Positions 23,801 to 36,200 of a stretch of 64,000 nucleotides of DNA are shown here, one piece after another. The DNA comes from Mycteria americana (Eukaryota; Chordata; Aves; Ciconiiformes; Ciconiidae): the NCBI RefSeq assembly GCF_035582795.1, contig NC_134373.1, forward strand, positions 13,476,001 to 13,540,000. The letters run 5' to 3'. The notes below the pieces were generated by a model, which saw only the letters and a list, made by a program, of their open reading frames with translations, was not told the DNA's origin and searched no databases. The position numbers were made by a program, and so were the translations under genes. Position 1 is the stretch's first letter; the number at the start of each line of letters is the position of its first letter.

Positions 23801-26800
23801 AACTAAAATGATTTAAGCCCAGAAAAACAGGATTGCCCAAGACACTCATGTTTTCAAGAGTACTACTCTATTAAATACCAGAATTACCACTTACTTCAAC
23901 CTGAAAGACCTGAACTGATAACCACTTGAGAACATTCAGGAGCACATATTTTATTTATTTAATTTATATATGCTTTCAGAAGCATATATTTACTTTATTA
24001 CTTCTTGCTCAGAAGTAAGAGATCCAGGAACAGGTGTTCAGGGCTTTGGAAACTGTTATCATTCTTTCAGCTATAATTTCATTTGCCTGAGAATTTTTCT
24101 ATAAGCATTAAGAGGGATAAAACTAGTGCTGTGCATCAGAGAATTTGCATCAAAAATCTCACAAATTAAAGAATGAAATAACATCCTTTTAGCAAATTCC
24201 CAACTTCCTCATAGAATCAAATAAGAATAGTAGGTTTTAAAGTTGAAAAGATTACCAAATACTACAAGGCTTTTTTTATTAAGTTATGTAGAAAACTTAT
24301 TACAGAGGGAACATTCACATTTATAGATTTCCAGAAATCAGTTTCACCTTAATACAAGCATATGTAAAAATATCAAAATAGCACATAGAGATCTGAAAAC
24401 ATACTTTTGCTTGGAGAGAACGGATTCATCACCCTGACTCAATTCCTTCCTCATTGTCCCTTCAATTTCTGCTGCAAGGGAATCCTAGAGAAAAATGGAA
24501 ATCAGAGGAGTTGACAAATTAGATTCAAGTCTTTCTCCTAACAATTTTAGCAGAAAACATCTCTAAAAAAATACTCAAAAAATCTCCGTTTGTTTTCCTG
24601 GTATCACAGTATGTTTTAGACAGACCTTTCGGTCTCTGAAGGAAGGGCATAGGGGGTAGTTTTCCACTGTAACTACACCCATGTATAACCAGTATGAGTT
24701 CAGTTTTCATTAGCAACATCTTTTTCTTGGTACTCTTTATGTTGGTTTCTTAAGTTAAGCTACAATTGTAAGAGCACTTCTTACAATGCCAAACACGTAC
24801 GCGAAGGATTTTGTATACACAGAACAACCAAAACCTGACAAATTCCCAGCGCAGCCCAGAAGTTTTTGAGAGTACAGTAATCGGAACATGTGACAGATGC
24901 ACTCAACCTCTTAACCAAACTAGCAGTAGTTTGATACAGGCTCCAAAGGAGGTAAAGGCCTGAGCCGTGACCAGGCCATGAACTCCTCTGGTCCCAATCT
25001 GTTCTCTGAAAACCCACAAAGGAGCAGTTACACAGTGAGCATCAATGCATATGAGCTTGGAACACCGATCATGCAGTTAATGCATGAATAGTGGGTGGCT
25101 TTTCCAACACTCATTCATCAAGGAACAAAGAAAGCTGTGGGTACAAGGAGTCTCATGCATATCGTTCCTATCGATGTAATCTGACTACGAGCCAACCACT
25201 TTATCTATAAATATGACAGCCAAAGTGAGCCTTCTTTGAGCTCTCCCTGCTAGGCAGCATGGCTGCATGGCGGTGATCTCCCCTTGAGCTAGGAAACCTC
25301 TCAAGGTTGCTCCTCGAGGAAGAGAGACCTTTTACCTATGGCAGATCTTTGGTAAGGGACCAATATCGTGAATAACCTTGTAGTATGGTAACATTGATTC
25401 TATCTTGGTAACTTTGATTGCATGCTGAATTGATAAATTTTGCATATATAATCCCTTAGACATAAACCGTTGTCCAAGTCTGAGACTAAGATTGGACCCA
25501 GCCGCACCTAAGCTCCATCAGGAATTTAGAAAGCAAGGGGGTCTATTCTGAACCTCGTGACTCAAGGGGAGGGTCTTCCTTACTCTTCATATTCCTTCCA
25601 TTAGACATAAACCATTGTCCAAGTCTGAGACTAAGATTAGACCTAGCCGCACCTAAACTCCATCAGGAGTTTAAAAAGCAAGGGGATCTATTCTGAAGCT
25701 CATGACTCAACGGGAGGGTCCTCCATACCCTTTTGTATCCTTGGTCTCTCTGTGAATCACTTTAACTTGAGTGTAACCCAATTTTCCTGTGTATGTTTCT
25801 TCCATGCAGTAATTAATACAGTGAACCTTGCCATCTAACTTTGTTAAGTTGCACTTTTATAAATCACATTAAAATCACTTTTGCCAGTACCTTTGATGGT
25901 GATTTTTTAAGCAATCTAAATCACTCGTTCATGAAAGAACATACCTGATACTAATAAGGAGAGGAAAATAAATGCCTTTAACCCTTTTCCATTGGTTTAG
26001 TCATCTCTGGCAATTCGCCTACAGTCATGCATTTCTGATGATGCTTAAAATTTAATCTCTCAAGATAAGGACATAAAATTACATCATAAACTACATAAAG
26101 AAAAAAACCACTCTTTGAACTCTTGAAAAGATGCTTTGTTTCTTAAAGAAACACTGTCAGGTTATTAAAATTCACATCAACATTGAACAATATACTAGCA
26201 CAACTGAGCACTAGCTGTACAACTTGCCAATTCCCTTATTTAACAGAAAGGACATATAAAAAGGAAAAATAATTTTACTATCACAAAGTGTCAAGTGAAT
26301 GGTTAGTTTCCTAATACACAAAATTCTCAAAAGTGTACACATTAAATAATTGAAAAACCATTAGATCAGCTCCTTTGCCTACTATGAAATAGTTCCTGCT
26401 GCAGCTCCTGTAATGGCTGTTTTACCCATATAGTTGTATGCTACTACAGGCCATATGTGCCAGTAGGTGTATGCCATGCTAGCGGTATTTATTACCACAG
26501 GAAATACTCCACATGACTGGTGGTGGCAGAGACAAGCAACAGAGCTGGCTCTGCTGCGCAGCAACTTCACTTCTTCTTGTGATTCGTGCAACATCCCTAG
26601 ACACTCTGCATTCCGATCTTGCAACTCATGTAGCTGAAAGAGAAAAGAGGCCATCACGTGATACCAGTAAGCTTCAAAGAAAAGACAGAATGAAACTGAA
26701 CTAACTCCTACAGAAACCTGTACTGACTTATTCAACACTGTAACATTTTTCCAACTGCACGGCACATGCCAACATCTGGAATGGACAACAGTCAGCACAG

Positions 26801-27251
26801 CACCCGCACTGATTTTAGTGGGGAAGCATGAAGTCCAAATTAAGACTGGAAAGAGGAAAAAGTATGATAAAATCCAAAGGAACATGCATCGAAAAACTCT
26901 GCAAATAAAGTAACTGCTGATGCAGAACCAGCAAAAAAGAGAACTTCCTTAAAATCTAGTGAGCTACAGTATTGTTGATATAATCAGTAATATTCACACT
27001 AAACCACTCTTTTTCTCGTAACTACTAAGAATAGTAAGACCTCCCTACTTGGAACACCTTCCTTGCCTGTCATACTCCTGTGAACTACAAAAATATCTGT
27101 GTAGAATTAAATAAAAATAATTATTCTTCTCCTCCAATCATATGACTCCAACCACAATGAAAAATGAAATGCCCCATATAATTAAAAAGCAATAGTTCCC
27201 ATTCTCTCTTAGTCTTTCTCTTGTATTCTATTCCAAACATTTATCTAAATG

Positions 27252-27284
<33 letters not shown>

Positions 27285-30200
27285 AAAAAAAGCCTGAAGT
27301 ACCTCTGCTGTCAGTTGTCTCTGAGCATCTTTGGAAGCTTGTAAGTGAAGTTTCAGCTCCTCCTTTTCAATCACATGCTGAAAGCACAAAAAGGTGCTCA
27401 TCACTTTCTCAGCCGATTTCCCTGAGAGAGTTGATCCTCTGCCATACCTTCCTGAAACAGCCACTCTCTTGCAGTGTAAGCCCCTGGCTTGCAAGTCAAT
27501 TTCTACCTGCTGTAAGCACTGGCATGCACACACACGCGCACGCATACACTCTTCATCAGCATTCCCTTACTTCTTTGAGTTTATGTTGAAGATCAACAAT
27601 CTGAGACAAGAGGGATGAGATCTCTTCCTGGTAGCGAACCAACTCCTCACTCTTCTCTGACAACTCCTCTGTTATTCTGGAAATTTGAGCATTTGTTTCC
27701 CCTACAAAACATAAAAGGAACTTAGTAGAGAGCTTTTCCCAACACATGACAAAAAACCAAACCAAACCCAAACCCCAGAAAAGATCAGTGAAAGTCAACA
27801 ATGATCTGCAAAATGACCAATACTCTTAGGAAATCAATTCATAGTACATAAAAGTAGGTGCCTTAGAACATCCATAAGGAAAAGATAAACAGTGGGGAGG
27901 AGGAGAAAGAGAGTTAACTTCAAATGCAGGTGTAACATATTAAGAGCTAAGTATGCAGAACCTGAAATACATACAGGTATGTGAAATGACCATAATAAAA
28001 TCCAAGGTAAGCTGCTATAAACAATTTCAAATGACATACTGGCTCATGACCAAGGCCAGACTTGGAATATGCTGAAGAAGTCAGGCTCTGAATAGATCTT
28101 GTTATTAACTACTGTCCTCTGTAAGCAAAGGTATTTTGTCAGACCTTGTCAAGCGTAACATACACACATTTAGCTCTTGATTCTGGTCACTATCTATTCC
28201 GCAAAGACCCACTGCATACAATTTCCAGTTTCTTTTTTCTTTGAGCAAGCACTTCATCAAGTGAGATGACAAAGCAACTCAAAAAGCTGAACTATTTTTA
28301 TGCAGTTAGTCTTGCTTGTATACTTGCCCTGAAAGCATAGCAAAGTCATAAGAAAGTCTGATCAATCTAGTGGTTATTGTACCTCACAGATTTACTGCAG
28401 AACAAGGTCCTGCTCATGGGCCTGTGGACATTTAAGCTCACAGTCAGACACCTCTTTCCTGAAGATACAAATTTTAAAGCTGTAGACTAGACATTGTTTG
28501 GGAGAAGAGTCTTTCTGTGAGTCCACATCACCTAGCATGCCTATATGTGCTACAGAATTGGACAAAACAGAACTCACAGACATTCTCATTGAAGGAAAAC
28601 AGGAGAGCTTACATGAATTAACTTCTATTTGCAAAGGATATATATTTTCTCAGAGGGAACAGAGTAAATTAACAACCAAGTATCAATTCATAGTATTTTA
28701 TGCTCATCTGGAACAAGAAAAATCAAGCAGCAACCCAGCCTTCTTTATGGTGGTCATACAGAAAAAAAAAAAAAAAAATCTTAAAATATAAGCTTATTAT
28801 GCACAAAAGGAAGTAGCACACATCAAATGACTACAGATAAAAAACTGTACCACCAGATTACACAATCACCACACACAAAAAAAGGTTTTTCCTTATTGTT
28901 TCAGAATACTTAACATGCATTTGTATAAGAGTAGCTGCAATTCTTTGCAAATAAGTAGTCCCCAAAGCAAATATGGAAAACTGTTCTAGACAAATTAAAA
29001 CATTTGACAATTTAAATGCTTTGGTTCATAATATATATTTTAAAAAAAACCAACCCTAATGTGTTCATAGATATATAGTAATTTAGAGTGAGCATTTAAG
29101 AGTCTATGCACTGATACATTTCAGTCTCAAGTGTGCTGAATACTCTATACAAGAAGTATATTTTGTTGATTTTCCAGTGTCTGTAAGCTTCAGTTTAGGA
29201 GGTTTATGGACATTAGATTTTGTGTTCATTTTCTCTCTCTAAAAACGGTACACATACCTGCAGTTGGATACCAGAATGAAACTCGATGAAATACAGAAAC
29301 AATTTTGCAATTGGGTAAAGAGCAAGACTTGAATAATTGGCATAAACTACTGAAGCTTATTTTTTGATTCAGGGATAACTAAGAAGGTGTAGGCACTATG
29401 TATTTCAAATACCATTTTGCCATTGCAAGATACAGCCTGGATACTCACGGAGCTCTTTGACACAGTCATTGACCAGCTGCTGTTCCTTCTCTTCATATGT
29501 AATGGTTTCTGTCTTCAGATGGCAAGCCTTCAAAAAAATTACTGGTATTCCAATTTCAGTTTATCTATACATATATTAATGTTATAAATTTTTATTTCTG
29601 AAATTCTTGCAACTGAAGAGTCTCCTCTCTATCTATCTTTATAATTCCTATGCATCTGGCTATACTTCCTAACCATTTTTTTCCACCATAACCTGTCTCC
29701 CTGAATTGTATAGGTCTTTTCAGTGAAAGACACATGAAAAAAAACCTGATCTCTCACCTCCAATAGAACATTGTTGCAAATATATTTAATTTGTAAAAGT
29801 AAACCAACACAGTAATCAGAAGCAAGCAATTGAATTTGCTTCAAAACTTGTTAAGGCAAAGAAATATTGAAAACTGAACAACGTTAGCCAAATCTTTTAT
29901 GGCACTGAAAAGTTCTCAGTAGAACAGCTTTTCTCCATATTCCCCAACTAGTCTATTTAGACCGTAAATTTTCTGGGCCAGAGACCGAGTATCACAACAG
30001 GTCTAAACAACATCAAGCATACTAGATTCCCACTTCCATTTCAATTGTGAGGATAATAATCTTAAATTCTGCACAGGTAAGTCTTCTATATTGAGGATTG
30101 TTTGCCAGTAAGTGACTCACTGTAAAACTTAGTAAAAAAAAAGATTATCCAAGCAAGTAGAAATACAGCTACACAAGTGCAGGCAAAAACACTTCTTTAC

Positions 30201-33200
30201 ATAATACTGTCACATGAAAATAAAAAAAAAAAGCAAATACAGGCTCAATGTGATTGAGGCTATTTCAAGTCAGTGAAGGTTAAGTTGTATCACAGAATGA
30301 CAGCAGCCTCTTTTCAACTCCATTTTTTCACACGAAGGTAGACTGAATTAATCCCTGTTCTGTAAAGTTCTGTAATCATGTACAGGGTCAGGAGCATAAT
30401 AAAAGTCTGATCTTCTCCTCTTTCTTCTCCTACAGCACTACTAAACTATCCCTTTGGTCTTAGGGAGTTTTAGGAAGGATGTGCATCTCAGGCTGAATAT
30501 TTTGGAGACAAAACAAGGAGAAAAGTATGTTTTGTTCACATTAAAAGAATCTAGTCTCTGTTGTACTGCTGCAACAAGCTTACATTAAAAAGGCTCACAT
30601 TAAAAAAAAAAAACCACAAACACTAAATTTAAAAAAAAACCCCACCTTTCTTACAAACAACACCCCCCTTTTCTTAAAAACAACAAAAGAACCCACTGTT
30701 AACCAATCTCCTATTTTACAAGTTCCACTCTCCCCCTCCGAAGAAGAGACACCGCATATGTAGATTCTGATTCTTGCAACCTTTGCTGTTAGTTCCATGA
30801 CTTTTATAGCCATTATTTTGTCTGGCCATTTAGTCTCTATCCTTGTAAAGGCACAGTGCCTGTATTCATGTTTTATACACAAGAGAGACCAATTAAAATA
30901 CAGAGACTAATTACATAGTCAAAACTAAGTGTGTCTTTAAAAGAATTTGAAACTTATTAACTCTTAATACTGAATACAGGCTGACAAAAATGTAACGGCA
31001 ACACAATGGAATTCTCAAAATACTACTACTAGTCAGAGTTATGTCAAAACAGGTTGCACAAGCTTGAGGGCCTGATGGGTCCAAGTACTTTTGCTGGGTG
31101 CTTACATACATCCCCATATTCTTTCACATACCATACAGGCATTCAGGAAGGACTACTAGAGGACTGTTGAGATAATGAGGAGTAGTGAAGGAAACAGAAG
31201 GGTAAGGGGGATGGAGGGAAAGTGTGTTGGGGTATGATTTGTATACAGCGATACAAAATAGTCATACGCTTCAAGAGAAGCCCAGATGCTGGATTTTTTA
31301 ACCATCTGGATTTATTTCATATCCAGCATATATGGTATACACTCTAAGTTGGATATACCTTTGATCGGAGAGCAAGGTTCTCCTCTTCCAGCTCTCTGAG
31401 TTTATCTTGCAAGACATCCAACTGCAACAGATCGTGTGATACATTGAAAGACTCATTGAAACGAAGTGGTGTGGAACAGCTGGAATCCGTTTCACTCTCC
31501 TCAGAAGCAATCGAAACAATACGAAGCAGGTCGTCCTTCTTTGACAGTTCATGCTGCAGCTGGTTAACCTATGACAGAAGAAGATCACCAGCTTGTGAAA
31601 TATACTTTAGCTATACAATATTACTCTACTATTTATGCAGCCTCTTGGAACATCACTGCTCCAGTCTAAAATGAGATTAAAAAAATAGCTCAGAAGTCAT
31701 TATACATTTATTTATATTTGCACAGAAGATTCATCCTCTATTTATTTTATAGGAGTTCACAAAAATCACAATTTTAACACTATAAAGGAGACTGAAAATT
31801 CAAGAAAACACAAGAATGGACAACAGAACGTACTTTTTTAACGGTTTACTTCAAAATAATTTTCCAGCTGCTTTGATATATGTTTAGATTTCAACATACT
31901 AACTATCATTTTGATTATGACCATTTTTCTGAACTGTAACTTCCTGGAGAAAAGGACTGATAGACATGTATTTATATGTATAGACTGGTACCCCCCAGTC
32001 TATACATTAAATGAAGTGTAGGACAAATAAAAACAAGAGAAGAGACAGATCTCATTTAGATAAATTCTGTTTTGCATATTTAAATTTTTATATGAATACG
32101 TAAGTCTATGCTGTCCTACAGCTAATTATGAGTATGTTTTTAATACAAGCAACTGAATCCATTTCACTGTAATTCAGACTACATCTGTTGACCCCAGGGT
32201 TAAAAAACTTTGGTTTGTTACTTTATTGTTTGTCAACTATTTAATTCTTTCTTAAGAAAGAAAAACAAAGAAAAGATTAGATCCAGAATCTGTGCTTAAA
32301 AGGAAGAGCTGGAGTAAAGAACTTGAGCAGAATTCAGTTTTCATTACATTCTACTTATTATTCTTAGTGTAAGCACCCCATTAAGCCAGCTCATTTTCTG
32401 GCTGTTTCCTCACCTGTAAGATTGTTAGGTAGCAGGTCATGTCAGGTACCAACTACTTATTTTGACTTAGATTATTAGATTCTTAGTTTAATGGTGGGAT
32501 ATCAGACTGATGGTCAAAACAAACACTTTGAAAATGCAATCCTGCTGTAGATGTATCATAGTAATACCTAACATTCTCGTAATTTCTCAGTAATCACAAT
32601 ATGCAGTCTTCACAGTCAATTCTTGGACCGAGAAACCTGACTGAAGGATGACAATTACGAGAACGACATCTAAGTATACTTCTGTAGTTTGAGAGCAGCA
32701 ATCACCTGGCTTTCACAATGAAATAATATATTTCTATTAGCCCTCTTACTTTCATCAAGAACAAAAAGGGAAAGGGGAGAACAAAAAGGGAAAGGAAGAT
32801 CACTCACTCGATCTAGAGTTTGTCCTAACTGTTCTTCTAGTGCTTCATTCTGTTCCGTCAACAGATGGTTTCGCTTAAGGAGGGCTTGTCCAATTCGAGC
32901 TGCCAGTTCCAGGTCCCGATCTTTCTGCTCACAAAATGAGAACAAATGTCTACTTTTGATCAGGTAAGGTTTAAATTCAGAGTAGTTTTAGATTTTCCTA
33001 GCTGTTGTTTAATGCATCACCACTCTGACAACCCCCTTCACTCTCAAATGGATCAACATTGTTAGAACAATGATGAATGCTTCATCATTTGGATTCAGAA
33101 CACATCCATAACTGTATTTCTTGACATAGCACATTCTCTTCCACAGTCATTTGCAGTAACAGCAGGAGGGGAAAGCACCAAACCTGGGGACAGTTTTCGT

Positions 33201-36200
33201 TTTTGTGCTGAGTACTGGAGAAGTCATATGGGCTCTGTTGAATCATACAAAGAAGCCACATATACTTAGGACTGTGGTCTTTCAAGTGACACTTTCTCCA
33301 GAACAGATTGCTTAACTTGAATAGTGATGAGAGGGTAGAAGCAAAGGAGCAACAGGAAAGCAGAAGAAAGCTGTTTCTTTCTTACACCTCACTGGCTCCA
33401 TGGGTGCCCACAGTTTTGCTAAATTTTGTTTCTGAGACGGTGCAACCAAATGGGCAGCTTCTCATTACCCATGTGTTTGATAAGCAGCTCCTGAAGACAA
33501 CTGAACCAAAATTTCAAGCAGGTGAATAAAACCCTTCCTCAAATACATGTCCTCAAATATATCAACATAGTATTACAGAGACAAGCATACCTCAGCTAAC
33601 AGATGTTTGACCATGTCAGCATCACTGTAGGTTTTCTGCTCCACGTTATCTGTGCCAAGAACTGAGAAGAGGAAAACACTTAGTGAAGTAGCTTAAGTAC
33701 AAGAAGACTGCTGGGAAGGGAGAGAGCTAAAACTCAGATGATGTTGTTTATATACAAATACAGTACTTCATTGATGAAACTAGTGGAGGCTATGAAAATG
33801 CATCTTAACTTCAGAAATATGAAACAATACTCATTTGGGAGACTGATACAATGAGGTATTGAACATTTACAGCTTTCAGCAATATTAGCTGAAACTTGAG
33901 ATGCTCACACATCCTTCAAATTTAGAAAAAGGAGAAAAATCTCTTAAGATCATCTTTTTTAATACAGCTAAGCTATTAAATCATCCAGCCTGCTGGGGAG
34001 AGACAGAAGAGTATATTGGAGCATATCCAAATACAGCTCAATACACCTGCAGACTTTACCCTTGAAACAAAATTCCCATTAGTGTGTGTGACAGCTATAC
34101 AAAGGAAGTATGGAGACCTCAGAGACTAGCCATGAAAACGTGTTTATTAAGTACTTGATCATCTTGGAAACAGTTAAAAAGAAATGGGATAATGTATGTC
34201 TGCAATTTAGATGTAGCAATAAATCCTATCTTACTGATTGAGTGACTTTGACATTTGAAGTGTTTGTAAAACTATTAAAAACTGAGAACAAGCAGCATTT
34301 GAAAAACAGGACTGAATGAAGAATAAACAAAGCGTAAAGAATTTGCAACAACACTGAACAAAACACAGTGCTAAAACACAATGCACTGGTCTGCTCTAGT
34401 TCTTGTCCTGAGAAACAGAAGATGCTAGTAAAGAAGAAATCTTAATTACCTTGTGCAAATTTGTGAGATCCAGCCAAGGAGGAAGGAGGAAGTTCAACAA
34501 GAGCTAGAGTGACAGAAAATGAAAGATATGGGGGGGAAAAAGAACAAAGAGGAGAAAGAATTAAAAGTAAGGAAATAGGTTCTTTATTTGCATGTGTAAA
34601 CATACTTTTTACACTATTAAAACTTTCTTAGAACTTTTAAAGAACCATTTAAATATGATTCCCTTCAGGAGCAGAATTACACATCTCACTTGCAGGTGAT
34701 GGATGTTTGTGCTTGTCCAAATTCAACAGAAATTTGTTCTTTTGGCTTTATGGGATCTGGATCATGAAAGTAAAGAAGGCAGCAATATAAATTTAACAAA
34801 TATAAAAGTATCTGCTTCAACTGAAGGTCTAAGTTAACCTGTTTTGAAACTAATTCCATCATCACTGCACTGCAAAATGAGATTACTATGGATTTGGTCT
34901 AAATCTATTTGTGAAGATTTCCTTGACTCTTTTACCTTCTTTAAATCTGATTCATACTCTGAATACACAGTGGTATTGGTTCTCAGATTTTTCTTTGTTC
35001 TTGTTGAGGACTGCACACTTAATTATGAGATAGTGAAGTGCCAAGCTGAAGTCCACACTAACTTCATTTACATATGTTATATAAGCTATGTATGTCCTTT
35101 ACATACATAATGTCCATAATTAGCCTTTTAAAACATAACACTAAGGCTATGCTACGAAAAAAAACAAGTTGCATTTTAATATAGAAAGAAACTTTCTTGT
35201 AGTTGTGAAAGACAGGAGAACAGAAAGAAAAATACAGAAGAAAAAGGTTTACTGAACTGTTTCTCTAAGAGCTGAACAGGAAAATAAATCAAACTAACAA
35301 ATCAAGCGCTTTTTATCAAGATCAGTAGGCATAAAAACCCAACACATACTGTTCAAGTATTTAGGAGCTTTCAACTTACAGCAGTGTCATTTACTAATTA
35401 TATGTCTAAGCAGGGCAAAAATAGAAACTCTTCACAAAATTTAAAGTACCTATCTATCAGTAGCATAACACGCATTTGGGAGGTCAATTTTACTGTACTG
35501 CTTGGTTGCTGATATTGGTTGCCAAGAGGGGACTCCAAACTCATCTGGCTTACCAGTATTTGGAAAATGCACTGCATATGCATAAGGAAGTTTCAGCCAT
35601 TACATGCAAAATATTATAGCCAGCGCTCCTGTGGTAACTGTTCCCATCAGGTGATTTCAAGTTAAAAGTTTCTATCCAGTGCTAAGTCACCTCAATAAAG
35701 ATTTACACTAATTACATACAAGGTTACTCAGGTAGGTAGGTTCCTAAAATCAAAAGCAAATGTATTTACTCTGATAAATGAAATCACAGAACTAACAGCT
35801 TTGAAACTTAGCTCCATACAACTTTTGTTATTTTCTCACAGTTAAGGATCAAAATTATACATAGTTTGTTATAATTCTCTCTTGTGAACACACACATGTG
35901 CAATCTCTCCTCACTCACCTCGCCAAGTGAAAGCTGCAATCAATTCTTCATTTTGGTTAATATTCTTGTTATGTTGTGCCATCTCTCTTTATTCACACAT
36001 ACAAAGTAGTTCTAAAGACAGATGGTTTGTAATTCAGGGCTTCTTATGCTACCATAGTTGACGCAGAAAATATTCTTCCACCTCCCACTGAAAACACTGC
36101 CAGTGGGAACTCAACTGGTCATTGGGTAAACCTCCTTCTAATAGACAGCAGCAGCCATAAAAAGAGGAGGAGCTCAAGTGTAATAACTGGTTTGGGTTTT

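Larger units (their letters stand above)
24485..26495. other. TRAK2 intron carrying an LTR-like insertion
   Basis: Intron between the exons at 26496-26633 and 24405-24484. Apart from the LTR-like element annotated separately, the remainder is AT-rich with no coding signal. Confidence 0.6.

Noticed and set aside
26382-26885. 167-codon minus frame around a TRAK2 exon
   Set aside because: Only 26496-26633 is exon; the rest is intron read-through on both sides.
27228-27545. Frame with poly-Tyr/Ile from the AT microsatellite
   Set aside because: The tract is intronic; only 27303-27377 is TRAK2 coding.
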